Below, in pieces: positions 46,920-54,246 of a DNA stretch of 64,000 nt. A program made the translations under genes and the position numbers. This DNA is from Actinomycetota bacterium (GTDB taxonomy: Bacteria > Actinomycetota > Actinomycetes > Propionibacteriales > Nocardioidaceae), in the NCBI GenBank assembly GCA_009701885.1, contig WLJH01000008.1, positions 1 to 64,000 of the forward strand, in the 5' to 3' direction. A model generated the notes under the pieces. It did no database searches, was not told where the DNA came from, and saw only the letters and a program-made list of their open reading frames with translations. Numbering within the stretch: position 1 is the first letter of the stretch; every line of letters starts with the position of its first letter.

Positions 46920-47578
46920 GCGACGTGCCCGACATGCGTGACGGGCGGGGGCACGGCCGGCGTCTCGTGCTCCTGCGGCACGGCCGCACCGCCCACAACC
47001 ACGCCCGCCGCATCCAGGGCCAGCTCGACGTCGATCTCGACGACGTCGGGCGTGCCCAGGCGGCGGCGGTCGCCCCGGCCATGGCCGCCCTGGCACCCGA
47101 CGTCGTGTGGTGCAGCGACCTCGCCCGCACCCGCCGCACCGCGGAGCCGGTCCTGGCCGCGTGCGGGCTGGAGGCGTCGTACGACGCGCGGCTGCGGGAG
47201 TTCCACCTCGGCGAGCGCCAGGGGCTCTCCCACGACGAGTACCGCGCGCTCGCACCCGAGGAGTTCGCGCGCTTCCACCAGGGCGACTTCGACGTCGTCC
47301 CCGGGGCCGAGACCACCGAGCAGGTCCGCGACCGGATGGTGGGGGCGCTGCACGCGCTGCTCGACACCGTGGAGCCCGGCCGCACGGCGCTGGCCGTCTC
47401 CCACGGCGCGGCCATCCGGGTCGCCACCGTCGCCCTGCTCGGCTGGCCCACCGAGGCCATCCACGCCCTGCGCGGGGTCGACAACTGCGGCTGGGTCGAG
47501 CTCCTCGAGCAGCCGGAGGCGGGACGGCTGCGGCTGCTGGCGTACAACCGCACCGCGGGGGACCCCGATTTCGCGTAG
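46916..47578 (+). CDS. Histidine phosphatase, GpgP-like (glucosyl-3-phosphoglycerate phosphatase)
   Basis: 220 residues of the phosphoglycerate-mutase fold. Phospho-His is in VLLRHGRTAHN; a second RHG-type half follows in CSDLARTRRTAEP, FHLGERQGLSH and the second His in AVSHGAAIRV. In M. tuberculosis the gene after rsfS encodes GpgP, which dephosphorylates glucosyl-3-phosphoglycerate on the way to methylglucose lipopolysaccharides. Position here supports that role, which would link to the glycogen genes; sequence alone only fixes the broad family. GTG overlaps rsfS stop (GTGA). Confidence 0.82.
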   Translation: MSDVPDMRDGRGHGRRLVLLRHGRTAHNHARRIQGQLDVDLDDVGRAQAAAVAPAMAALAPDVVWCSDLARTRRTAEPVLAACGLEASYDARLREFHLGERQGLSHDEYRALAPEEFARFHQGDFDVVPGAETTEQVRDRMVGALHALLDTVEPGRTALAVSHGAAIRVATVALLGWPTEAIHALRGVDNCGWVELLEQPEAGRLRLLAYNRTAGDPDFA

Positions 47579-47593
47579 CCGACACCGGTCGGC

Positions 47594-47599
47594 TACTGT
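47594..47599 (+). promoter_or_regulatory. -10 box TACTGT for the tRNA-Ala gene
   Basis: TACTGT lies 47 bp before the tRNA, in the gap after the phosphatase gene. The -35 is unclear. Confidence 0.35.
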
Positions 47600-47646
47600 T
47601 CCGTCGTCGCTGGAACGGTCTGCAGGCCGGTTCCGGCACACCACCT

Positions 47647-47719
47647 GGGGGTGTGGCGCAGCTGGTAGCGCATCTGCATGGCATGCAGAGGGTCAGGGGT
47701 TCGAGTCCCCTCACCTCCA
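47647..47719 (+). tRNA. tRNA-Ala (anticodon GGC)
   Basis: 73-nt cloverleaf. The acceptor GGGGGTG pairs with CACCTCC, including the G3-U70 wobble that identifies tRNA-Ala; discriminator A. D stem GCGC/GCGC, anticodon stem TCTGC/GCAGA with loop ATGGCAT (anticodon GGC, reads GCC), T stem AGGGG/CCCCT with TTCGAGT loop. CCA is not encoded. A hairpin terminator follows. GCC is a heavily used Ala codon in this genome. Confidence 0.96.
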
Positions 47720-47732
47720 CAGGAAGACAGAG

Positions 47733-47755
47733 AAGGCGGCCCCCCGGGCCGCCTT
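47733..47755. terminator. Hairpin terminator after tRNA-Ala
   Basis: AAGGCGGCCC and GGGCCGCCTT (10-bp perfect arms, CCC loop) followed by TC. It also lies just past the end of the convergent oxidase gene. Confidence 0.75.
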
Positions 47756-47783
47756 TCTGCGTCTCTGGCCTCCATGGCTCGGG

Positions 47784-49169
47784 CTAGAGCACCGCGCCCG
47801 GGTTGAGGATGCCGCGCGGGTCCAGGGCGGCCTTGACCGCACGCGAGGCCGCTAGCGTGCCGGGGTCGAGCTCGCGGGCCAGCCAGGAGCGCTTGAGCCG
47901 GCCCACGCCGTGCTCGCCGGTGATGGTGCCGCCCAGGTCCAGGGCGGCCGCGGTGATGGCGTCGAAGGCGCGCTGCGCGGCGACCGAGGCCGGGTCGCTG
48001 CGGTCGTGGACGATCGTGGGATGCATGTTGCCGTCGCCGGCGTGCCCGAAGACACCGATGACCAGGCCGTAGGTCGCGGCGACCTCCTCGACCCGCTGGA
48101 GCAGCGCCACGACACGGCTGCGGGGGACGCAGACGTCGTCGAGGATCCAGTCCCCGAGCCGTTCCAGCGCCGGGAGCGCCTGACGACGGGCCTCCATCAG
48201 GGCCTCGCCCTCGGCGGGGTCCTGGGCCACGGCCAGGTCCGCTGCGTCCGTGCACAGGGCAGCGGCGCGGGCGAGCACCTCGGCGGCCGCCGGGGAGTCG
48301 GATTGCACGAGGAGCATCGCTGCCGGCGTACGTCGGTCCGGCCCTGCCCCGCCGGCGAGCCCCATGCCGGTGAGGTCGTCGACGGCCGCCAGGGTGGTGC
48401 GGTCCATGACCTCGAGGGCGGAGAGGTCCAGGCCGGCGCCGACGAGCGCGCCGACCGCCTCCCCGGCGGCGGTGAGGGTCCCGAAGGTCGCCACCAGCGT
48501 CAGGGCCGGCGGGGGAGCCGGCATCAGCCGCAGCGTCACCTCGGTGACCACCCCGAGGGTGCCCTCGGAGCCGACGAGCAGCGAGGTGAGGTCGTAGCCG
48601 GCGACGCCCTTGACGGTGCGGCGGCCGGTGCGGGAGACGGTGCCGTCGGCCCACACGACCTCCAGGCCCAGCACGAAGTCGCCGGTGACGCCGTACTTCA
48701 CGCAGCACATGCCGCCCGCGTCGGTCGCGACGTTGCCGCCGATCGTGGAGAAGGCCACCGAGCCGGGGTCGGGCGGGTAGGCGAGCCCCGCCTGGGCGGC
48801 GGCCGCGCGGAGGTCGGCGGTCACGACGCCCGGCTGCACCACCGCGAGCCGCTCGACGGGGTCGAGCTCGAGGACCCGGGCCATCCGCGCGGTGGAGAGG
48901 ACCACCGAGCCCGGGGGAGCGGTGGCCGCCCCCGCGAGTCCGGAGCCGGCACCGCGGACCACCACGGGCACGTGGTGCGCGTGGGCGATCGCGAGCGCTG
49001 CCGCGACGTCGGCCGTGGTGCGGGGTCGCACCAGCGCCACCGGTCCGGTGCTCGGCGCCGGACCGGTCCCGGCGCCGGCCCAGCCCTGGTCCGCCGCGAC
49101 GGAGGCGAGCAGGTCGGGGTCGGTGGTGACCAGGTCCGGCCCGAGCGCGTCGAACGGGCTCCCGGTCAG
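47784..49169 (-). CDS. FAD-linked oxidase of the GlcD/lactate-glycolate dehydrogenase type
   Basis: 461 residues from the CTG at 49169. FAD-binding (PCMH-type) domain: VVVRGAGSGLAGAATAPPGS, DPGSVAFSTIGGNVATDAGG and VKGVAGYDLTSLLVGSEGTLG; C-terminal FAD-oxidase domain with HAGDGNMHPTIVHD and TGEHGVGRLKRSWLARELDP, the substrate/metal site. It oxidises 2-hydroxyacids such as glycolate or D-lactate. No ATG/GTG start lies between the upstream gene and the conserved region; CTG 49169 overlaps the upstream stop by four bases, like other gene pairs here. The alternative is GTG 49040, which removes ~43 residues that look authentic (FDALGPDLVTTDPDLLASVA). Confidence 0.83.
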   Translation of the reverse strand: MTGSPFDALGPDLVTTDPDLLASVAADQGWAGAGTGPAPSTGPVALVRPRTTADVAAALAIAHAHHVPVVVRGAGSGLAGAATAPPGSVVLSTARMARVLELDPVERLAVVQPGVVTADLRAAAAQAGLAYPPDPGSVAFSTIGGNVATDAGGMCCVKYGVTGDFVLGLEVVWADGTVSRTGRRTVKGVAGYDLTSLLVGSEGTLGVVTEVTLRLMPAPPPALTLVATFGTLTAAGEAVGALVGAGLDLSALEVMDRTTLAAVDDLTGMGLAGGAGPDRRTPAAMLLVQSDSPAAAEVLARAAALCTDAADLAVAQDPAEGEALMEARRQALPALERLGDWILDDVCVPRSRVVALLQRVEEVAATYGLVIGVFGHAGDGNMHPTIVHDRSDPASVAAQRAFDAITAAALDLGGTITGEHGVGRLKRSWLARELDPGTLAASRAVKAALDPRGILNPGAVL

Positions 49170-49489
49170 GAGACGGCCATCTCGCCGAGCTCGGACCAGT
49201 CCGTGCCGGGGACCTTCGCGTTGACGATGCGCGGCGTCTCGAGCAGGTACGCCGGCAGCTCGGCCGTGGCCTTCTTGAAGTGCTCGGACTGCACGTGGGC
49301 GACCGCGGCGTCGTCGCCGGCGAACGCCTCGGTGAGGAAGTACTCGTGCGGGTCGTCGAGCGCACGCGCCCAGTCGAACCACAGGCAGCCCGGCTCGGCC
49401 CGGCACGCCTCGGTGAACTCGCGCGAGATCTCGGGCCAGTCCTCGGCGTGCTCGGGCTTGATGCGGAAGCGGGCGGTGATGAAGATCAA
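49166..49489 (-). CDS. Antibiotic biosynthesis monooxygenase (ABM) domain protein
   Basis: 107 residues of the small ABM/YgiN fold, dimeric proteins that oxidise quinols or similar aromatic substrates without cofactors in characterised cases. Pattern: ITARFRIKPEHAEDW, CLWFDWARALDDPHEYFLTEAFAGDDAAVAHVQSEHFKKA-type core. TTG start with GGAGGAGAG upstream. Its stop overlaps the presumed CTG start of the GlcD-like oxidase, so the two are probably co-expressed, perhaps in oxidation of an aromatic or hydroxyacid compound. Confidence 0.82.
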   Translation of the reverse strand: MIFITARFRIKPEHAEDWPEISREFTEACRAEPGCLWFDWARALDDPHEYFLTEAFAGDDAAVAHVQSEHFKKATAELPAYLLETPRIVNAKVPGTDWSELGEMAVS

Positions 49490-49578
49490 GGACTCTCTCC
49501 TCCGACTCGGGTCACGGTCGGGTCGAGCCTAGGTCGCTCTGCCGCCCGCGCCAGCACCCCCTGGGGCCTCGCGCCCGG

Positions 49579-49989
49579 TCAGCCGAGGTCGCGCACGGCG
49601 CGCTGGAGCATCCATCCCTGCGGGCTGTCCGGGTTGAGCGCGCAGGCCGAGCAGGTCTCCTCGCACCCGGTCCCGGTGCGCTTGAGCCGGCACAGGACGG
49701 CCATGACGTCCTCGGCCTCCCACGGCCGGTGCTCCACCGCGGCGGCGTCGAGACCGTCGAGCCCGTCGGGCTCCACGACCGCACCGACCTGCAGGTCGTA
49801 GACGGTTTCGTCGAGGCCGAAGGAGACCCGCAGCACGACGGCGCGGTGCAGGGTCCCGCGGACCCGCAGCACGACCACCTCGCCGGGATCGAGACCGGAG
49901 TCGAGCCCGAGCAGGCTGGCGTGGTCGACGCGGAGCCGCTGGCCGGGCCACGGGGCCCGGGGGAGACGTGACAGATGGACGATGCGCAT
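49579..49989 (-). CDS. Uncharacterised 136-residue protein with CxxxCxxC cluster
   Basis: I do not recognise this protein. The N-terminus is MRIVHLSRLPRAPWPG; the middle (LDPGEVVVLRVRGTLHRAVVLRVSFGLDETVYDLQVGAVV) is beta-rich; the end has Cys100 and a cluster Cys109/Cys113/Cys116 (GCEETCSAC) that could bind metal or sense redox state. Two DosR-like half-palindromes lie about 100-140 bp upstream. The ATG at 49989 is preferred over longer frames because the sequence before it is low complexity. Confidence 0.6.
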   Translation of the reverse strand: MRIVHLSRLPRAPWPGQRLRVDHASLLGLDSGLDPGEVVVLRVRGTLHRAVVLRVSFGLDETVYDLQVGAVVEPDGLDGLDAAAVEHRPWEAEDVMAVLCRLKRTGTGCEETCSACALNPDSPQGWMLQRAVRDLG

Positions 49990-50087
49990 GGTTCCCACCC
50001 CCTGGGAGGCCGGCGCGGATGAGGCTTCACCCCCGCCTGCGTGAGTCGGATCGGTCCCCGGGGCACCGACCTGAGAGGCAGGGCGCC

Positions 50088-50128
50088 AGGTCGGGACCGA
50101 CGACCCCCGAGGTCGGGACCTAGGTCCT
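50088..50128 (-). promoter_or_regulatory. Tandem DosR-like boxes
   Basis: AGGTCGGGACC occurs twice with 22-bp period (50088 and 50110). The second continues into GGGACCTAGGTCCT, near the DosR/DevR pattern GGGACTWWAGTCCC, with a perfect 12-bp palindrome GGACCTAGGTCC (50116-50127); the first is a half-match (GGGACCGACGACCC). Placed upstream of the 49579-49989 gene on its coding side. Resemblance only; no binding data. Confidence 0.4.
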
Positions 50129-50156
50129 GGGGGACGCCGCGGTCCCGGGGCCCGCC

Positions 50157-50852
50157 TCAAGCCTCGCGCAGCTCGGTCAGCGCCTGCTGGAGGTAGTCCG
50201 CACGAAGCACCGGGCGCACGTCCCCGGTGCGGCCGACCCATCCGACCCCCGGCTCGTAGCGGCGTACGACGCGGGCCGGGGCGCCCGCGACGACCGCGTG
50301 GTCGGGGACCTCCCCGCGCACCACGGACCCGGCGGCGACCACGACGTTGCGACCCAGCCGGGTGCCCTGGAGCAGGATCGAGCCGTGGCCGATCCAGGAA
50401 CCGGGCCCGATGACGACCGGGTCGTGGCTGCCGAACTGCTCGCCGATCGGGACGTCGGGGTCCTGGTAGCCGTGACCGGCGTCGGAGACGAAGACGTCCT
50501 GCCCGAACCACACGCCGTCGCCCACCACGATCGACTCGTGGGCGGTGAGGGTGCAGCGGGCGCCGATGATGCAGCGGTCACCGATCACCAGCCCGCGCTC
50601 GGGCATCCCCGGGTCGTCGAGGCCGTACCCGACCGAGAGGGTGACCTGGCGCCCGACGAGGGTGTCGCGGCCGAGGTGGATGGCGCGCGGGTTCATGATC
50701 GTGGCGGTCGGGAAGCCGATCGCCGAGCCCTCGCCGAAGGAGCCGAAGCGGTCGGCCGCACGCGTGCCCGGCACGATCTCGCCCACGCGGTCCAGCCAGG
50801 CCCAGCCGGCCTGCACCAGCGGGCTCAGGACCCGCCTGCCCAGTGACGTCAC
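50157..50852 (-). CDS. Hexapeptide-repeat (LbH) acyltransferase
   Basis: 231 residues with a left-handed beta-helix of I/V/L-G-x-x-x-x repeats from ~residue 55 (IHLGRDTLVGRQVTL, GLVIGDRCIIGARCTL, IVVGDGVWFGQDVFV, PVVIGPGSWIGHGSILLQG, NVVVAAGSVVRG) and VAGAPARVVRRY at the end, typical of serine/sugar O-acetyltransferases. A hydrophobic N-terminal segment may associate with membrane. The acceptor is unknown. GTG start. No sugar genes flank it. Confidence 0.82.
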   Translation of the reverse strand: MTSLGRRVLSPLVQAGWAWLDRVGEIVPGTRAADRFGSFGEGSAIGFPTATIMNPRAIHLGRDTLVGRQVTLSVGYGLDDPGMPERGLVIGDRCIIGARCTLTAHESIVVGDGVWFGQDVFVSDAGHGYQDPDVPIGEQFGSHDPVVIGPGSWIGHGSILLQGTRLGRNVVVAAGSVVRGEVPDHAVVAGAPARVVRRYEPGVGWVGRTGDVRPVLRADYLQQALTELREA

Positions 50853-50898
50853 GCCGGGAGACTAGTGGCCGGGGCGCCCGCGCGGAGCGGCGTCCGGC

Positions 50899-51540
50899 TC
50901 AGGAGCCGAACCGCATCGAGAAGTCCCGGGCCAGCAGGCTGACCCCGGGGCGGGCGGCGCGCAGCCAGGCCAGCGGCCCGGTCTCGGCGAGGTCCCAGCG
51001 CGCGGTCGCGGGGCGGACGGTGCCGCCCGCCCGGATCGGGCTGGCCTTCGTGGCCCCGTCGAGGGTCTGCACCACCGACCCGCGCAGGGGGAGCGGCAGC
51101 CGCAGGTCCGGGGCCCGGCGCGGGGAGAAGGAGGCGGCGGCGATCGGGCCGTCCGCGGTCTCGGCGTACCGCTCGCCGAAGGTCGCGAGGTCCTTGGGGA
51201 TGCCCCAGTGCCCGCGGCCGCCGGCGACCGACGTGGGGCTGTCGACCCAGATGTCGGTGATCGAGAGCGCGAGGCCGCGGCCGTGCCGCACGAGCACCGC
51301 GGCGAGCAGCTCGTCGTAGGCCATGAGCCCGCGCTCGTCGTACCGGACGAAGGCGGTGGTGACCAGGGCGGTGCCCCGCCACGCGGCAGGACGTACGCCG
51401 CTGGGCAGCCGTGGCAGCGACGCGACCGGCACCCGCCAGGTCGTGATCGCGCCCGTGCCCGTCAGGTCCCACGGCTCGGGCGGGTAGTCCACGGCCTGCT
51501 CCTGAGCCTGCTCCTGCCGACCCGCCACCTGCTCGCTCAC
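50899..51540 (-). CDS. Acetoacetate decarboxylase family protein
   Basis: 213 residues, the ADC beta-barrel. In active enzymes a Lys in the PK motif forms a Schiff base; here it is present in HWGIPKDLATFGERY near residue 116. TDIWVDSPTSVAGGRGHWG is also family-like. It decarboxylates acetoacetate or acts as an aldolase/hydrolase in other members. Co-transcribed with the BVMO gene upstream (its GTG overlaps the stop, GTGA), suggesting a ketone or ester-related pathway. N-terminal 25 residues are Gln/Glu-rich (QEQAQEQA). Confidence 0.78.
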   Translation of the reverse strand: MSEQVAGRQEQAQEQAVDYPPEPWDLTGTGAITTWRVPVASLPRLPSGVRPAAWRGTALVTTAFVRYDERGLMAYDELLAAVLVRHGRGLALSITDIWVDSPTSVAGGRGHWGIPKDLATFGERYAETADGPIAAASFSPRRAPDLRLPLPLRGSVVQTLDGATKASPIRAGGTVRPATARWDLAETGPLAWLRAARPGVSLLARDFSMRFGS

Positions 51541-53051
51541 GAGACCTCCTCCAGCTCCGACCAGTCGACCTGCGCCAACCGGTCCTTGTACTCCTGCACC
51601 AGCCCGGGCCAGTTCGTCGTGATCCGGCGACCGTCGGTGTACCAGCTGTCGCAGCCGGCCCACGCCGAGGTCTTGAGCCGCCCCTGGACCTCGCGGTCGA
51701 ACCCGTCCCAGACCTCCGCACGCGGTGCGACCGCGCGGTGGTGGCCAGCGCGGATGCCGGCGGCGACCTGCGCGACGTAGTCGGCCTGCGCCTCGAGCAT
51801 GCCGATGATCGAGCTGCCGCCGAGGTTGGTGTTGGGGCCGTAGATCGTGAAGAAGTTCGGGAAGCCCGGCACGGTGAGGCCGAGGTGGGCGCGGGCGCCG
51901 TCGGCCCACACCTCGTCGAGCGTGCGGCCGTCGGGTGCGCTCACCTTCATGCCGCGCAGGAAGTCGGTGGCCGCGAAGCCGGTGCCCCACACGATCACGT
52001 CGACCTCGTGCAGGCGACCGGTGGCGTCGACCACGCCGGTCGGCTCGACCGAGGTCACCGGTTCGGTGACGACCTCCACGTGGGGCTGGGCCAACGCGGG
52101 GTAGAACTCGTTGGAGAACAGCACCCGCTTGCAGCCGATGTCGTAGTCGGGCACGAGCTTGCGTCGCAGCTCGGCGTCGGGCACCTGGCGGCGCAGGTGC
52201 GCGCGCCAGACGGTCTTGAGCGCGGCGAGGAACGGTCGGCTGATCGGCGAGCTGCCGACCAGGGCACCGTTGAGCCGCTCGGAGAGCCAGTAGACGAGAT
52301 TGCGCTCGGCCGCGAGCACGGCGGGCTGCTTCTCGAAGAGCCGGTGGTGCCACGAGGCGTAGGCCTGGTCCGGCTTCGGCACGACGTAGGGCGCCGAGCG
52401 CTGGAAGACCGTCATCGACCCGACCCGGTCCACGATGCCCGGGACGAGCTGGACCGCGCTCGCGCCGGTGCCGACGACGGCGACCCGCTTGCCGGTCAGG
52501 TCGACGTCGTGGCGCCACTGCGCGGAGTGGAAGGCCGGGCCCTCGAAGGTGTCCAGGCCGGGGAGCCGGGGGACGACCGGCTCCGAGAGCTGGCCGGTGG
52601 CCAGGACGAGCACGTCGGCGTCGTACGTCTGGCCGGCGGAGCCGTCAGAAGCTGCGGTGCGCACGCGCCAGGCGCCGTCGACGTGCTCGGCGCCGAGCAC
52701 GGTGGTGCCGGTGCGGACGAGGGGGAGCAGGCCCTCCTCCTGCGCGGTGCGCTGGATGTAGTCGAGGATCTCCGGCTGCTCGGAGTAGCGCCGGCCCCAG
52801 CGCGGGTTGGGTGCCCAGCTCCAGGAGTAGAGCGGGGAGGGCACGTCGCAGGCGGCCTTGGGGTAGGTGTTGTCGCGCCAGACGCCACCGACGGAGTCAC
52901 CGCGCTCGAGGACGGTCACGTCGGTGACTCCGCGGCGCAGCAGGGCGCGGGCGGCACCGAGGCCACCGAAGCCGGCGCCGACGATCACCACGCGCGGGCT
53001 GGTGCGCGGGCTCGACGAGGGGGCAGGGGTCGCTGCGGGAGTGCTGGTCAC
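51537..53051 (-). CDS. Baeyer-Villiger-type flavin monooxygenase
   Basis: 504 residues. Two Rossmann folds: FAD site VVIVGAGFGGLGAARAL (residue ~25) and NADPH site VAVVGTGASAVQL (~200). Between them the BVMO fingerprint FEGPAFHSAQW matches FxGxxxHxxxW exactly, so insertion of oxygen next to a ketone (ester formation) is expected. GSSIIGMLEAQADYV and NWPGLVQEY near the end agree with family. GTG start with TAACCT 7 nt upstream (leaderless). Divergent from an AraC regulator and followed by the ADC-like gene, an apparent regulated ketone-catabolic unit. Confidence 0.9.
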   Translation of the reverse strand: MTSTPAATPAPSSSPRTSPRVVIVGAGFGGLGAARALLRRGVTDVTVLERGDSVGGVWRDNTYPKAACDVPSPLYSWSWAPNPRWGRRYSEQPEILDYIQRTAQEEGLLPLVRTGTTVLGAEHVDGAWRVRTAASDGSAGQTYDADVLVLATGQLSEPVVPRLPGLDTFEGPAFHSAQWRHDVDLTGKRVAVVGTGASAVQLVPGIVDRVGSMTVFQRSAPYVVPKPDQAYASWHHRLFEKQPAVLAAERNLVYWLSERLNGALVGSSPISRPFLAALKTVWRAHLRRQVPDAELRRKLVPDYDIGCKRVLFSNEFYPALAQPHVEVVTEPVTSVEPTGVVDATGRLHEVDVIVWGTGFAATDFLRGMKVSAPDGRTLDEVWADGARAHLGLTVPGFPNFFTIYGPNTNLGGSSIIGMLEAQADYVAQVAAGIRAGHHRAVAPRAEVWDGFDREVQGRLKTSAWAGCDSWYTDGRRITTNWPGLVQEYKDRLAQVDWSELEEVS

Positions 53052-53058
53052 GCCTCCG

Positions 53059-53064
53059 AGGTTA
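53059..53064 (-). promoter_or_regulatory. -10 box TAACCT, leaderless start of BVMO gene
   Basis: TAACCT on the minus strand ends 7 nt before the GTG at 53051. On the opposite strand GATCAT ends 7 nt before the AraC-gene ATG, giving a compact divergent pair. Confidence 0.5.
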
Positions 53065-53121
53065 GGAGCGGAGACGGCCCCGGGGGAGCCATCGGCGCCA
53101 ACGTGGTTGATCATTCCGGAC

Positions 53122-54081
53122 ATGTCCCGCACGCTGCCGCCGCCCGGCGCCACCGCCTGGGACTTCCCGCGCTCGGCGGCCGGGGTGCGGCACCTCGTGG
53201 CGTACGCCGAGCGCGCCGGCCTGCCGGTCGAGCCGCTGCTCGTGGGCTCGGGCCTGCGGGTCGAGGACCTCGACCGGGTCCAGGTCGTCACCGCCGCGCA
53301 GGAGCTGCGCGTGGTCCGGGCGCTGGCCCGGCTGCTGCCCGACAGCGGTGCCGACGTGGGGCGTCGCTACACCGCGGCCTCCTTCGGCGTCATGGGGTGG
53401 GCCATGCGCGCCTCGGCGACGCTGGGTGAGGCGGTCGGGATCGCGTTGAGCTTCATCGACCTCAGCTTCGCCTTCGTCATCCCGCAGGCGCGGCTGGAGG
53501 GGGAGACGGGGGAGGAGCGCGTGGTCGCCGAGCTCGACGCCACCGCCCTGCCCCGCGACGTACGACGTTGGCTGCTCGAGCGTGACGCCACGGCCGTGGC
53601 GACGGTGCTGACCTCGCTGGTGCCCGGCGGCGTCGGGCTGGTGCAGGTGGTCGAGGGGGACCGGGCGACCCTCACCTTCCCCGCGCGCGAGCTGGACCGG
53701 CCGCTGGTGCGCGAGCGGGGTGCGGACCACGCGGCTGCAGCGGCCGCCTGCCAGGCACTCGCCCTCCCGCGGCGCGAGCGCACCGGTGTCGTCGCCGACG
53801 TGCGGGTGCTGGTGGCCCAGCGGCTGCGCGAGGGGGCGCCGATGGCCGAGGTGGCCGCTGCCCTCGGGGTCACCGAGCGCACCCTGCGCCGGCGGCTCGC
53901 CGCCGAGGGCACGGGCTACCGCGCACTGGTGGAGGAGGTGCGCTCGGGGCTGGCCGCGGAGCTGCTCGCCGTCGGTCTCCCGGTGGCCGACGTCGCCGCA
54001 CGGCTGGGCTACGCCGAGACCGCGCCGCTGACCCGGGCGCACCGCCGCTGGACCGGTCGGCCGCCGAGCGCGGCCCGCTGA
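53122..54081 (+). CDS. AraC family transcriptional regulator (OruR-like)
   Basis: 319 residues. N-terminal ~200 residues fit the arabinose-binding-like domain PF12625 seen in OruR/ArgR-type regulators; the C-terminal 80 hold two AraC helix-turn-helix motifs (MAEVAAALGVTERTLRRRLAAEG and LPVADVAARLGYAETAPLTRAHRRWTG, about residues 240-315). Divergent from the BVMO-ADC genes with 70 bp between starts, so likely their activator in response to substrate. ATG start; leaderless spacing. Confidence 0.88.
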   Translation: MSRTLPPPGATAWDFPRSAAGVRHLVAYAERAGLPVEPLLVGSGLRVEDLDRVQVVTAAQELRVVRALARLLPDSGADVGRRYTAASFGVMGWAMRASATLGEAVGIALSFIDLSFAFVIPQARLEGETGEERVVAELDATALPRDVRRWLLERDATAVATVLTSLVPGGVGLVQVVEGDRATLTFPARELDRPLVRERGADHAAAAAACQALALPRRERTGVVADVRVLVAQRLREGAPMAEVAAALGVTERTLRRRLAAEGTGYRALVEEVRSGLAAELLAVGLPVADVAARLGYAETAPLTRAHRRWTGRPPSAAR

Positions 54082-54180
54082 GGCGACGCGCGCCGGCCCC
54101 GCGGTCCAGACCACCGGTCGTTCACCGAACCGTCGCCCCCGCGTCGGGTCGACGCCGCCGTACCGCACCTGCGGGCTTCC

Positions 54181-54186
54181 TAGGTT
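54181..54186 (+). promoter_or_regulatory. Possible -10 box TAGGTT upstream of phoX
   Basis: TAGGTT lies 60 bp before the phoX ATG, with a leader carrying GGGAGAG as ribosome-binding site inside a small TCTCC/GGAGA hairpin. A single GTTCACC (54120-54126), like half a Streptomyces PHO box, is ~55 bp upstream. Weak evidence overall. Confidence 0.3.
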
Positions 54187-54246
54187 TCGTCGCGGCCGGC
54201 TCCCCGGCTCCCGACCACGCCCATCTCCTGAAAGGGAGAGTCCCCC

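Noticed and set aside
54120..54126. PHO box upstream of phoX
   Set aside because: Only one GTTCACC unit is seen and it is too far from the -10; kept as a remark only.
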